Source: Advenella kashmirensis W13003 (GTDB taxonomy: Bacteria; Pseudomonadota; Gammaproteobacteria; Burkholderiales; Burkholderiaceae_B). From it: a DNA stretch of 64,000 bases. The stretch is taken from NCBI RefSeq assembly GCF_000506985.1, contig NZ_KI650979.1, positions 1,860,710-1,924,709 on the forward strand, given 5' to 3'. The notes under the pieces were generated by a model. It did not search any database. It was not told the DNA's origin and worked only from the letters and a program-made list of their open reading frames with translations. Positions within the stretch are counted from its first letter, which is position 1. Each line of letters starts with the position of its first letter. Both the position numbers and the translations under genes were made by a program. Below, piece after piece: positions 17,223 to 25,464 of this stretch.

Positions 17223-18788
17223 TCAATTGACCAGGCGGGCTCTGCCGCGCCAGTAGGGTTCGCGTACATCTTTGCGCGAGAGTTTGCCGTTTGCATTTTT
17301 GGGTAACTGATCGACAAATGCCACGGAGCGGGGACGCTTGAAATCGGCAAGCCTGTCGCGGCAAAAGGTCATGATTTCTTCTTCGCTTGCCTCTTGACCG
17401 TCTCGCAAAACGACAACCGCAGTCACGGCTTCTCCCCAGCGCTCATCCGGTATGCCGATCACGCATGCCTCATACAGAGCAGGGTGTTGAGCCAGTACGG
17501 TTTCCACTTCATTGGGGTAAACATTGAATCCGCCGGTCACAATCATTTCCTTGCGACGATCTACAATGTAGATGTAACCTGCATCGTCCATCCGTGCCAG
17601 GTCGCCCGTACGCAGCCAGCCGCGCTTATCGAAAGCATCGGCAGTTGCCTGGGGTGTGCGCCAAAAGCCAGCAAAAACATCCGGGCCGCGCACGCAGATT
17701 TCGCCGATTTCATCACCCTTGACGCGGTTACCTTGCTCATCCAACACCTCCACCTCGGACTCACAAGATATGCGTCCGCAGGCGCCAAGCAGTTCATCCC
17801 GCCCTTCCTCGATAGCGATACGATGGTCCTCTACACTCAGCGCAATGATGCCGCCAGTCGTTTCTCCTGCCCCATATCCCTGCGATAATACGGGACCGAA
17901 GGCTGACCATGCTTCCCGGATACGGGTGGGTGAAATGGGCGCGGCACCATAAAGGAGCAGGCGCAGGCTGGACAGATCACGTGTCTTGATGCCGGGATCC
18001 GCCAGCAGCGCGTTAATCATGGCAGGTACGACAAAGCAAATTGTCGCTCGGTGTTTCTCTATTGCTTCCAGGACCTGGTTGGGCTGGAATTTTTCAAGCA
18101 ACAGAATCGTACCGCCCTGGTAGAGAATGGCCTGCATGAACATCCCACTGGCATGCGTAATAGGTCCGCTCAGCAGTAGCACTTCTTTTCCCTGCATATG
18201 CATCCGACCCATTACATTCTTGCGCAAGGACGCCATGCGATTGCCCACCGTTTGCATCGCCGCCTTGAGCTTGCCTGTCGAACCAGATGTGTAATGCAGA
18301 ACGGCAAGATCGTCTGTCGCCATATCAATATGGATATGCTCATCGGAATGCCGGCTGAGCAATGTTTCGTAGTCTTGCCAGTCTTCAGCGGTTTCGTCTG
18401 AAGAGAAAATAAAGCGGTGAGCCAGGGCAATGCCATTTTGAGTTGCTTTGTCTATCATGGCCTGATGTTCCGGCCCGGTAAAGCAGATGCTCGGCTCTGC
18501 ATTGGACAGCGCATCTTCCAGCTCATTCTGGGCCAGGCGGGCGTTGAGTGCTACTTTAACCAGGCCAGCCTTGTACAACGCACACTCCAGCTCTATGATT
18601 TCTGGCCGGTTTGGGGAAACGATTGCTACCCGGTCGCCTTTCTGTAAGCCAAGCCCGAGCAAAGCATGGGCAAGGCGATTGGACCTTTTTTCAAGTTCTG
18701 CATAAGTAATGGCGTGATCGCGAAACAGGATGGCTGTTTTCTGCGGCCAGAAGCGTGCACTGCGTTCCGTAAAAATTCCAATATTCAT
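17223..18788 (-). CDS. Acyl-CoA synthetase (AMP-forming)
   Basis: This is a 521-residue ANL-superfamily ligase. The phosphate-binding motif is HYTSGSTGKLKAAM (~164-177), slightly unlike the common TSGTTGKPKG. The hinge is DRRKEMIVTGGFNVYPNEVE (~411), and the catalytic lysine is in LPKNANGKLSRKD (~497). The start has AAGGAGATCAA upstream. It is first in the minus-strand operon with an acyl-CoA dehydrogenase and a Bug. A LysR gene is divergent from it, with a clear palindromic box in the gap, giving a compact regulated uptake-and-activation unit. Confidence 0.92.
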   Translation of the reverse strand: MNIGIFTERSARFWPQKTAILFRDHAITYAELEKRSNRLAHALLGLGLQKGDRVAIVSPNRPEIIELECALYKAGLVKVALNARLAQNELEDALSNAEPSICFTGPEHQAMIDKATQNGIALAHRFIFSSDETAEDWQDYETLLSRHSDEHIHIDMATDDLAVLHYTSGSTGKLKAAMQTVGNRMASLRKNVMGRMHMQGKEVLLLSGPITHASGMFMQAILYQGGTILLLEKFQPNQVLEAIEKHRATICFVVPAMINALLADPGIKTRDLSSLRLLLYGAAPISPTRIREAWSAFGPVLSQGYGAGETTGGIIALSVEDHRIAIEEGRDELLGACGRISCESEVEVLDEQGNRVKGDEIGEICVRGPDVFAGFWRTPQATADAFDKRGWLRTGDLARMDDAGYIYIVDRRKEMIVTGGFNVYPNEVETVLAQHPALYEACVIGIPDERWGEAVTAVVVLRDGQEASEEEIMTFCRDRLADFKRPRSVAFVDQLPKNANGKLSRKDVREPYWRGRARLVN

Positions 18789-18811
18789 TTGATCTCCTTT
18801 CGGGCAAGTGT

Positions 18812-18872
18812 ATCAACGCGTTGATCAGCCCGGGATAAGTAGGAGGTGGCATCTGATAAGGTATACTTATCA
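18812..18872. promoter_or_regulatory. LysR-type operator region between divergent promoters
   Basis: Two palindromes lie in the 107-bp gap. ATCAACGCGTTGAT (18812-18825) is perfect. TGATAAG-GTATA-CTTATCA (18854-18872) is a 7-5-7 palindrome that contains a T-N11-A motif, the classic LysR box. The second lies 24 bp before the LysR start and could serve autoregulation as well as activation of the synthetase operon. Confidence 0.6.
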
Positions 18873-18895
18873 CCAAAAATGACAATTGAAAACCT

Positions 18896-19795
18896 ATGAG
18901 TATCCGCCTTGACGATGTCGATTACTTTCTTGCTGTCGCCAAACATGGCAAGGTCCGCCGTGCTGCCGAAGCACTTGGAGTGAGCCAACCTGCGATTACC
19001 CAGGCGCTGCATCGTCTGGAAAGCGAGTGGGGTTTCCCGCTATTTTTTCGTAGCAGCACCGGCATGCAACTGACGCCGGCGGCGCAACCGTTTTATGAGC
19101 GCATATGTAAATTACGGTCAGGGCTGGACGACGCGGTCAAAGAAGCGTCTGACCTGCACCTGGGAGAACGTGGTCTGCTGCGGGTGGGTGTATCTACGCT
19201 TTACATTCAGCGCGTATTTGTTCCGGCTGCGCTGGAATTGCAACGGCAGCGCCCTGCGGCACGTTTGCGGCTCATGTTCAATTTAAATGACCGGTTACAG
19301 GAAGCGCTGCACGCAGGCGACATCGACTTATGCATCAGCGCCTTGCCACGCGTGGTGCATGAGGACCTGACGCCAGTGTCCTTGCTGGATGACCCCATCG
19401 TGCTGGTAGTGAATAATCGCCATCCTTTGCTGAAAATCGCGGAACTTCGGCTTGAAGATTTGAGCGACGAATCCTGGTTGCTGCCTGCGTCTACTGTAAA
19501 TATCCGCAGGGAGATAGAAGGCCGATTCGCAGAAGCCGGATTACCGCCTCCACGGGTCGTTGTCGAATTCAATAATGGAACGTCGGGTCAGCTGAATCCG
19601 CTCATTGAGAATACCAACCTCATCGGTTTGATGAGTGAATCGACGCTTAATAGTACCGCGGGCGCGGGGCTCAAGGCGTTGCCTCTGGAGCAGGGTCGAT
19701 TTATACGCAAAGTGGGTATCCTGTACCGGAATACTGCAATCCTGTCTCCATTGGCGCAACGGTTTATCGATTTGGTGCATGGGCAACATTCCTGA
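18896..19795 (+). CDS. LysR-family transcriptional regulator
   Basis: This 299-residue LysR protein has an HTH (RLDDVDYFLAVAKHGKVRRAAEALGVSQ region; AAEALGVSQPAITQAL) and a full effector domain. It starts with ATG AGT ATC at 18896. It is divergent from the acyl-CoA synthetase/dehydrogenase/Bug operon and shares with it the palindromic region at 18812-18872, so it is the probable local regulator. Confidence 0.88.
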   Translation: MSIRLDDVDYFLAVAKHGKVRRAAEALGVSQPAITQALHRLESEWGFPLFFRSSTGMQLTPAAQPFYERICKLRSGLDDAVKEASDLHLGERGLLRVGVSTLYIQRVFVPAALELQRQRPAARLRLMFNLNDRLQEALHAGDIDLCISALPRVVHEDLTPVSLLDDPIVLVVNNRHPLLKIAELRLEDLSDESWLLPASTVNIRREIEGRFAEAGLPPPRVVVEFNNGTSGQLNPLIENTNLIGLMSESTLNSTAGAGLKALPLEQGRFIRKVGILYRNTAILSPLAQRFIDLVHGQHS

Positions 19796-19809
19796 CAAAA
19801 CGTGGACGG

Positions 19810-20200
19810 TTATTGCGGTGTGACGCCTGTATCTTTTATTAATTCCCCGACAATACGGTCTTCCGAGCGTAATAAATCCAGGCAAAGATCTAAACTTACA
19901 CAGGTGAAGGGGCGGCTTGCCAAATTTTCCAGCCTTTTAATGACATCCGGGTCTGACACGATTTTTGCTGTTGTGTCATGCAGGAGTTGTTCTGCAGGGT
20001 GAACTGATCGGCTTGCTTCGTCCGTTCGTTCAGAAATTCAGCAGCGTGGGAGTAGAGTGGCTGGGTGAAATGCCTTGATGTCGCTTCGTTAATAAGAAAT
20101 GAGATGACGTTGTCGAGTCTGGCTTCCTTTCTAAGAAAATTACAGGCCCGATCCTGGCGGTAATGCGGGGGACAGACGCTAAGTACCCGGCAGAGGCAAA
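19810..20200 (-). pseudogene. Possible frameshifted coding remnant, function unknown
   Basis: The 432-bp gap after the LysR gene holds no intact gene. On the minus strand two open stretches join only through a frameshift near 20027-20032. The upstream part reads ...FLRKEARLDNVISFLINEA... The downstream part reads ...SVHPAEQLLHDTTAKIV... to ...GELIKDTGVTPQ and ends at the TAA at 19810-19812. Composition and acidic/basic balance look protein-like, but I do not recognise the family. No start codon with a ribosome site is seen, so it may be the 3' end of a lost gene. Confidence 0.3.
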
Positions 20201-20227
20201 ATAGTCGCCTCTGTCTCTCCTGCGCTG

Positions 20228-21862
20228 CTATTCTCTTACAAAATCCTCACCATTTCTGTTCAGAACACGCCCTTTGCGGATGTCTTTGTAGTTCGCTTCG
20301 TCAACGGCAAGTTTACCGTTCACAAAGACATATTTCATTCCTTTGGCCAACTGATGGGGTTCAGTGAAAGTGGCCATATCCTTAACTTCTTTTAAGTCAA
20401 AGATGGTTATGTCTGCGTACATATTCGTCATGAGAAAGCCTCGATCCTTCATGCGATGAACAGTAGCCGGAAGACCTGTCATTGAGTGTATCGCTGTCGC
20501 CAGCGGAACCAGATTATCGTCACGCGAATACTTGGCAATCATTCGTGGAAATGTACCGTAGACTCGAGGATGCGGCACACCTTCTCCCATAGGGACAAGA
20601 TCACCATCAGACGAGGTCATGCGCCACGGTTTGTTCATAAAAGATACGACGTCGCTCGTGAGCATATTGAAAGAAACGATGCCAATCTGTCCTTTTGCCT
20701 CGATCAATAACTCGATTGTCGTATCGACCGGACTCTTGCCTCTGCTTTCAGATATTTCGCTGAGCAACTTTCCTTCCAGAGAAGTATCCGGGCTGAAATT
20801 GGCCAATTGAATGCGTTCCGCGCCCCCGCGTCGTTCTAAATTCGTCTCGATTTCAGGTCGCATTTTGTCAAGGGCTGCGGTATCTTTAAGGTTTTCCAGC
20901 ATTTTCGATGTGCCGCCTGCCATAGCCCATCGTGGAATGAGCGCAGAAGATAACCCGGTCTTGGAAGCTTCATAAGGATATTGGTCTGCCCACATTTCTA
21001 CGCCATCGGCCCGCGCTTGCTCTATGCGTTGAGTTACCGCCTCAGAAAAGCCCCAAACTCGTGGGCCCAATGCTTTGACGTGTGTTACAACGCCGGGAAT
21101 TTTTGCCTCTCGGGCGACCTTGATGACTTCGTCGACTGACGGGATAAGTCCGATTGAGTAGTCGCTTTCGTCTCGGATATGGCTGGTATATAAGCCGCCG
21201 AACTCTCCGACGACCTTGCCCAGCTCCACAATTTCAGAAATATCAGCAAAAGATCCCGGAACATAAAAAAGACCGCTGGACAAACCGAACGCGCCATCCT
21301 GCATGCCCTTACGTACCAATTCGCGCATTTTATCCAGCTGCTCTTCACTTGCATGTTCGTCTACATCTCCCATTACCAAGCGACGAACCATCCCATGCGG
21401 AACAAGCTGGGCCACATTCACGCCAACTCCGTGGCTAAGAAGCTTTTGGCGCTGATCGGCGATATTGACGGTATCAGTGCCGGCCGAACCGCCGCCGCCA
21501 TCCGGGTTGACGACGACGGTGGTCAAGCCTTGTGCTAAAAGGGGTTCTGCTCCCCCCAGTTCAGCCTTTACCAGGCCGTCCCCAGCATGCGTGTGCGGGT
21601 CGATGAACCCAGGCGATACATAGAGTCCAGTGGCGTCAATGCGTCGTTCTGCACTCATATCCTTCAGATTTCCAATTGCTTTTATGCGGTCCCCCTTTAC
21701 AGCCACATCGGTCTTAGTCCATGGCGCACCGGTACCATCGAATACGAATCCGTTTTCGATAATCACATCGACTTTGTCATTGCTTATATCTTGAGCCAGA
21801 GCCGCTGAAGAAATCACACAGAGTGCAAGCCCGGCCAGTGTCTTTCCCACATTATTTAACAT
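20228..21862 (-). CDS. Periplasmic D-aminoacylase-like amidohydrolase (N-acyl-D-amino-acid deacylase family)
   Basis: This 544-residue metal-dependent amidohydrolase has a signal peptide (MLNNVGKTLAGLALCVISSA, cleavage near AQD), so it acts in the periplasm. The metal site HxH is in GFIDPHTHAGDG. The dihydroorotase/D-aminoacylase pattern continues with VTHVKALGP and the C-terminal YADITIFDLKE region. The start at 21862 is chosen because GGGAGGAAGG lies just upstream; an in-frame ATG at 21934 would add 24 residues before the signal peptide. It stands alone with no obvious partner. Likely substrates are N-acyl-D-amino acids or similar amides, not proven. Confidence 0.85.
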   Translation of the reverse strand: MLNNVGKTLAGLALCVISSAALAQDISNDKVDVIIENGFVFDGTGAPWTKTDVAVKGDRIKAIGNLKDMSAERRIDATGLYVSPGFIDPHTHAGDGLVKAELGGAEPLLAQGLTTVVVNPDGGGGSAGTDTVNIADQRQKLLSHGVGVNVAQLVPHGMVRRLVMGDVDEHASEEQLDKMRELVRKGMQDGAFGLSSGLFYVPGSFADISEIVELGKVVGEFGGLYTSHIRDESDYSIGLIPSVDEVIKVAREAKIPGVVTHVKALGPRVWGFSEAVTQRIEQARADGVEMWADQYPYEASKTGLSSALIPRWAMAGGTSKMLENLKDTAALDKMRPEIETNLERRGGAERIQLANFSPDTSLEGKLLSEISESRGKSPVDTTIELLIEAKGQIGIVSFNMLTSDVVSFMNKPWRMTSSDGDLVPMGEGVPHPRVYGTFPRMIAKYSRDDNLVPLATAIHSMTGLPATVHRMKDRGFLMTNMYADITIFDLKEVKDMATFTEPHQLAKGMKYVFVNGKLAVDEANYKDIRKGRVLNRNGEDFVRE

Positions 21863-22027
21863 CTTTTCCTTCCTCCCTTCATGATCAATATTTATTATTG
21901 GCTGTAATTTAATAAAGGGGATGAACTTCACCATGATTCACAATGAAGTACTCCCGATATTTATATTTAGTCTAGCGCTGTCATGATAATTCAGGCTAAC
22001 GTAATGCTATTGACTGAGTGTAAAAAA

Positions 22028-22141
22028 ATGAAAGTAAAAATATATTTAATGGGAAGGATTAGCTGCACCAACCAACCTGACGCGCATTATGATTTTTTCG
22101 CAGGTGCGCTCGGTTGCCTAACTGTTGTACGTCCGAAATAG
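22028..22141 (+). CDS. Candidate 37-residue ORF ending at a terminator-like hairpin
   Basis: A short frame starts with ATG at 22028 (MKVKIYLMGRISC...) and stops with TAG at 22139-22141, four bases before a perfect 17-bp hairpin. There is no convincing ribosome site, only an A-run. It may be a small gene or the tail of a decayed one. The argument for it is only the placement of the hairpin. Confidence 0.2.
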   Translation: MKVKIYLMGRISCTNQPDAHYDFFAGALGCLTVVRPK

Positions 22142-22144
22142 AAA

Positions 22145-22187
22145 AACTAAAGCCATCAAAATTGCTTAGATTTTGATGGCTTTAGTT
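22145..22187 (+). terminator. Perfect 17-bp hairpin, terminator-like
   Basis: AACTAAAGCCATCAAAA (22145-22161) pairs perfectly with TTTTGATGGCTTTAGTT (22171-22187) around a 9-nt loop. The flanking A-run on the left and T-rich right arm would let it act as an intrinsic terminator in either direction. It isolates the AT-rich region from the amidohydrolase gene. Confidence 0.6.
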
Positions 22188-22221
22188 GTGAATCAGCAGG
22201 CGTTGAAAGAAAATAAAAAAC

Positions 22222-22376
22222 CAACAGACTTCAGTCTTTCGATTTAATATGAACAGAAGAAATAAAGTCTGTCGATTTCTTCTTAGAGGAATTTTTAAGG
22301 AAAATTGGACGTTAAGTCTGTCGATTTATCTGGTCGTCGCAATTTTCCATATCAAATTTGAACTAAAGTCTGTCGA
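22222..22376 (+). repeat. Cluster of degenerate AAGTCTGTCGATTT repeats
   Basis: Copies lie at 22232-22245 (CAGTCTTTCGATTT), 22265-22278 (AAGTCTGTCGATTT), 22314-22327 (AAGTCTGTCGATTT) and 22366-22376 (AAGTCTGTCGA). An inverted partial copy (ACAGACTT) lies at 22222-22229, and a weaker TCTGTCG at 22764-22770. Spacings of 33, 49 and 52 bp are irregular, unlike a CRISPR. Multiple short protein-binding sites, as at ends of Tn7-like or Tn552-like transposons or in an operator array, would fit. Confidence 0.5.
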
Positions 22377-22972
22377 GGCCAGTAGAACTGCGGCTTTTGA
22401 AGCCCCAGAATACCTGCGTTTGCGGAATTGAGTATTATGAATTTTTCTAATTCCCAGCTTGATTTCGTATTATGAAAATATTATATGGACTAGTTGATGA
22501 GATATCCGAGACCAGCGCCTACCGGATTGCTTAAGTTCATGCTTATCCCTATATCAATTTGATTGATCTTCAAAAGTGCAAAGCCATAGCCTTTCCCCCT
22601 GAAAAAGAAAATCAGTAGAAAAGGAATAGAGCTTGTTGATTTTTATTCTTCTCTTAACAGAACTCTATTTCTATACAAAACCACCGAAAGCGACATAAAA
22701 AATTCCTCAGGGACTAGGTCCTTCGGGATGCGTATCACGGAGATGACGCACAAATCTGAAGAATCTGTCGGACGTACGCTGGAACAGCGTACGTCTTGAA
22801 TGATATGGATGTCAAAGGTATCCATATCATTGCGGCTAACGAAGCATCCTTAATCCATCTTACCGCCATTTCTGACGTTCAGTGCAAAGGGTGAGGTGCT
22901 ACACGAAAAAAACCTGCTACAGACGAATTGGTGTGGTAATCAGTTGTATTTTTTTAAAATATTGTATTATTA
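22377..22972. other. AT-rich gap with two perfect hairpins, no recognisable gene
   Basis: No convincing gene is seen. The notable structure is at 22771-22830. GACGTACGCTG pairs with CAGCGTACGTC around a GAA loop (22771-22795). ATGATATGGAT (22800-22810) then pairs with ATCCATATCAT (22820-22830) around 9 nt. Two perfect 11-bp stems four bases apart suggest a structured RNA or a mobile-element end. A 60-codon minus frame (22643-22825) covers the same bases but has no ribosome site. Confidence 0.4.
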
Positions 22973-22987
22973 TATTGTAGTACAATA
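22973..22987. promoter_or_regulatory. GntR/FCD operator (TATTGTA-G-TACAATA) before the PrpD-like gene
   Basis: TATTGTAGTACAATA is a perfect 7-1-7 palindrome 22 bp before the PrpD-like start. The 13-bp core ATTGTAGTACAAT recurs exactly at 26250-26262, in front of the PrpF-like gene and next to the GntR gene. The TTGTA/TACAA form is typical of FadR/FCD-type GntR operators. It marks the genes on both sides of the GntR gene as one regulon. Confidence 0.7.
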
Positions 22988-23008
22988 ATTCGCAACTAAA
23001 CTGAAAGA

Positions 23009-24412
23009 ATGGGCGCGTGCAAGCTCTTCTATGATCAAGAGAGGTGGTCAAATTTGAACGCTCAATACCTGATTTCTAAATTTTCCAATGAGTTTTCCAA
23101 TGAATGCTTGTCGGAAAGCATTGTGAGAAGCGTTGCGTTAACGTTGTTGGATACCTATGCAGTAGCCCTTGGGGGACAAAGTGAACCAGCCTGCCTGGCG
23201 GCCGGGCAATATTTAGACGCACCGGGTCTGGATCCACAAGGAGTGTCAACCGTTTGGGGCTTGCGGCGGAAGACGTCACCGGAAGTCGCAGCATTAATAA
23301 ACGGGGTTGCTGCACATGTTCTAGACTATGACGATGTGAGCAGCCCATTACGTGGTCATCCCAGTGTCGTTCTGTGGCCTGCATTGGCTGCATTGGGAGA
23401 ATATACGGATATGCCAACAGCCAAAATGGCCAGTGCATATCTTGTAGGTTTCGAGGTGATGCTTAAGCTGGCGCGAGGGTTTGCCATTTCACAGTATGCG
23501 ACCGGATGGCATACCACAGCCTCCATTGGAATTATCGGCGCGACTGCGGCGTGCGCTCATCTTCTAGGGCTGAATATCTTCCAAACCAGCCACGCCATTG
23601 GTCTGGCGGTTGCGCAGACTGGCGGCAGTCGACAGAACGTCGGAACCCAGGCTAAATCATTTCAGGCGGGCCATGCCAATGCGGCTGCGGTACGTGCTGT
23701 CTTGATGGCACAAGCGGGATTCGAGGCTTCACCGGAAGCTTTGGATGGACCCTTTGGTTATTTTGCTCTTTATGCGCAAGATAGAAATGGCGGTAATGAG
23801 CTCTTCTCCATGGGAAAAGGAGCTTTGGAATTTGAGTGTATTGGCATCGATGTAAAAAAGTATCCAATGTGTTATGCCACTCATCGCGCGCTTGACGCTG
23901 TCACCGATCTGATGACGACACATAAAATTCATTGCGATGATATCGAGTCCGTAACGGTGCAAACGAACTCAGGCGCTTTAATCCCTCTTGTACATCCTTC
24001 GCCAGAAAGAGGGTTGGAAGGAAAATTCAGTATGCAATACGGAGTCGCTGCGATGCTGCTGGACGGCCAGGTCTGTTTATCGAGCTTTACCGATGCTGCG
24101 GTGGCCAGGCCTTCGGTCCGCGCGCTGATGCGACGTATTGCAGTCAGGGAAACCGACTCACCTATTGCTCCCCGTTGGGCCGAGGTTTGCATTCGCACAA
24201 AAAATACGGCTGTATATACCCAGAAAAGCGAGCTATTAAGAGGATCGGCGGCTGCACCTCTGTCAGAAAATGAAATGCTGCTCAAGGTGAAAGATTGTCT
24301 GGAATGGGGTAACTACAACGTCGATACTGCAAAGCTATACAAGGCGGTGATGAGGTTGGGAGAGGGGCATTCAAGGTCGTATTTTCAGCAGATTTACGAA
24401 ACACTTTTGTAA
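23009..24412 (+). CDS. MmgE/PrpD-family dehydratase-like protein (cassette A)
   Basis: This 467-residue protein belongs to the MmgE/PrpD family, which includes 2-methylcitrate dehydratase and cis-aconitate decarboxylase. Typical regions are HVLDYDDVSSPLRGHPS (~109) and KYPMCYATHRALD (~286), the latter equivalent to the KPYPxCxxxH motif. Two starts are possible. ATG 23009 has only GAAAG upstream. An in-frame TTG at 23054 has AGAGAGGTGG upstream and would give a protein starting MNAQYLISK, closer to family N-termini. It is followed by a Bug gene and controlled by the shared GntR operator. The likely role is dehydration or isomerisation of a tricarboxylate or branched hydroxy-acid. Confidence 0.85.
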   Translation: MGACKLFYDQERWSNLNAQYLISKFSNEFSNECLSESIVRSVALTLLDTYAVALGGQSEPACLAAGQYLDAPGLDPQGVSTVWGLRRKTSPEVAALINGVAAHVLDYDDVSSPLRGHPSVVLWPALAALGEYTDMPTAKMASAYLVGFEVMLKLARGFAISQYATGWHTTASIGIIGATAACAHLLGLNIFQTSHAIGLAVAQTGGSRQNVGTQAKSFQAGHANAAAVRAVLMAQAGFEASPEALDGPFGYFALYAQDRNGGNELFSMGKGALEFECIGIDVKKYPMCYATHRALDAVTDLMTTHKIHCDDIESVTVQTNSGALIPLVHPSPERGLEGKFSMQYGVAAMLLDGQVCLSSFTDAAVARPSVRALMRRIAVRETDSPIAPRWAEVCIRTKNTAVYTQKSELLRGSAAAPLSENEMLLKVKDCLEWGNYNVDTAKLYKAVMRLGEGHSRSYFQQIYETLL

Positions 24413-24486
24413 TGACTGATGTTCAAAAACAGGCTGCTTTTATATATAAAAAACGCAACCTTAAATCAATGATTGGAGACGAGTAA

Positions 24487-25449
24487 ATGAATTTAAATAA
24501 GTTTTCTAAAATATTATGTTGGGCCGTGAGTGGCACCCTAGGAGTTTCAACGGCGGCTGCCGCCACTTTTCCCGACAGACCTGTTACCGTAATGGTGCCG
24601 TATCCGGCAGGCGGGGGAACGGATGCGCTTGCGCGGAAACTGGCCCGCAGCCTGGCAGATTATTGGAAAGTGCCTGTTGTTGTAGAAAATGCAGGCGGTG
24701 CGGAAGGACAGATCGGTACCCAGCGTGTGCTCAATGCGCCAGCCGATGGCTACACGCTCTTGTTTCAGATCAGTCAGATGTTGTTGTGGAATAAAACAGT
24801 ACCGAATAACAAAATCGATGCAGTGAACGATTTTCGTTATGTCTCCAAAATCCAGACCTCACCTTTGGTATTTGGGGTTTCCTCAAAGCTTCCAGTGCGT
24901 AATTTCGAAGAGTATGTGACTTGGTGCAAATCGAATGATTGCGCATGGGGTTCCGGAAGCGCTTATGCGCAGCTGATTGGCAAGCAGTTAATGGCAGAAG
25001 CGGCTCTTGCTGACACCGTTAACGTGCCATACCGAGGAACTGCGCCGATGATGACCGATGTATTGGGGAGCCATATTGCAATGGCGGTTCCGGCAGTAAC
25101 GTCAAGCCTGGGGCAAATTAAAGGTGGAACGTTTAGGGCGCTGGCGGTCGGATCGAAAATGCGATTTGATCAATTGCCTGATGTCCCGACTCTCGCTGAA
25201 CTCAAGTATTCAGTCCAGGGTGAGACGTGGTATGGTTTGCTGGTTGCCAAGAAAACTCCCCAGCCTGCTTTCGAACGTATTGTCCAAGCCGTCAGGGCAG
25301 TCTCGACTGACGAAAGCTTGCGGGCACAGATACGCGCCGAAGGCGGCACGCCGGTATTCAATGCGCCGGATGTTTTCCAGCGTGAAGTGGAGCAGGAAAG
25401 CGAGCAGCTCAATACGCTACTGGATCGATACTGGGCTCCCCAAAAGTAA
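24487..25449 (+). CDS. Bug-type tripartite tricarboxylate receptor (TctC family)
   Basis: This 320-residue periplasmic receptor has a signal peptide ending near STAAAA. Motifs are PYPAGGGTDALARK, ENAGGAEGQIG and PADGYTLLFQ. A pair of cysteines (WCKSNDCAW, ~150) could form a disulfide, which is unusual among the Bugs here. It starts with ATG after TTGGAGACGAG, 74 bp after the PrpD-like gene. It is convergent with the GntR gene. It should bind the acid handled by cassette A. Confidence 0.92.
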   Translation: MNLNKFSKILCWAVSGTLGVSTAAAATFPDRPVTVMVPYPAGGGTDALARKLARSLADYWKVPVVVENAGGAEGQIGTQRVLNAPADGYTLLFQISQMLLWNKTVPNNKIDAVNDFRYVSKIQTSPLVFGVSSKLPVRNFEEYVTWCKSNDCAWGSGSAYAQLIGKQLMAEAALADTVNVPYRGTAPMMTDVLGSHIAMAVPAVTSSLGQIKGGTFRALAVGSKMRFDQLPDVPTLAELKYSVQGETWYGLLVAKKTPQPAFERIVQAVRAVSTDESLRAQIRAEGGTPVFNAPDVFQREVEQESEQLNTLLDRYWAPQK

Positions 25450-25464
25450 CTCAAAGTCCGTTTT

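Noticed and set aside
20228-21862. Amidohydrolase as an enamidase of that pathway
   Set aside because: It has a signal peptide and D-aminoacylase-type motifs, so it is a periplasmic deacylase.
22222-22376. Repeat cluster as a CRISPR array
   Set aside because: Repeats are only ~14 bp, degenerate and irregularly spaced, and no cas genes are present.
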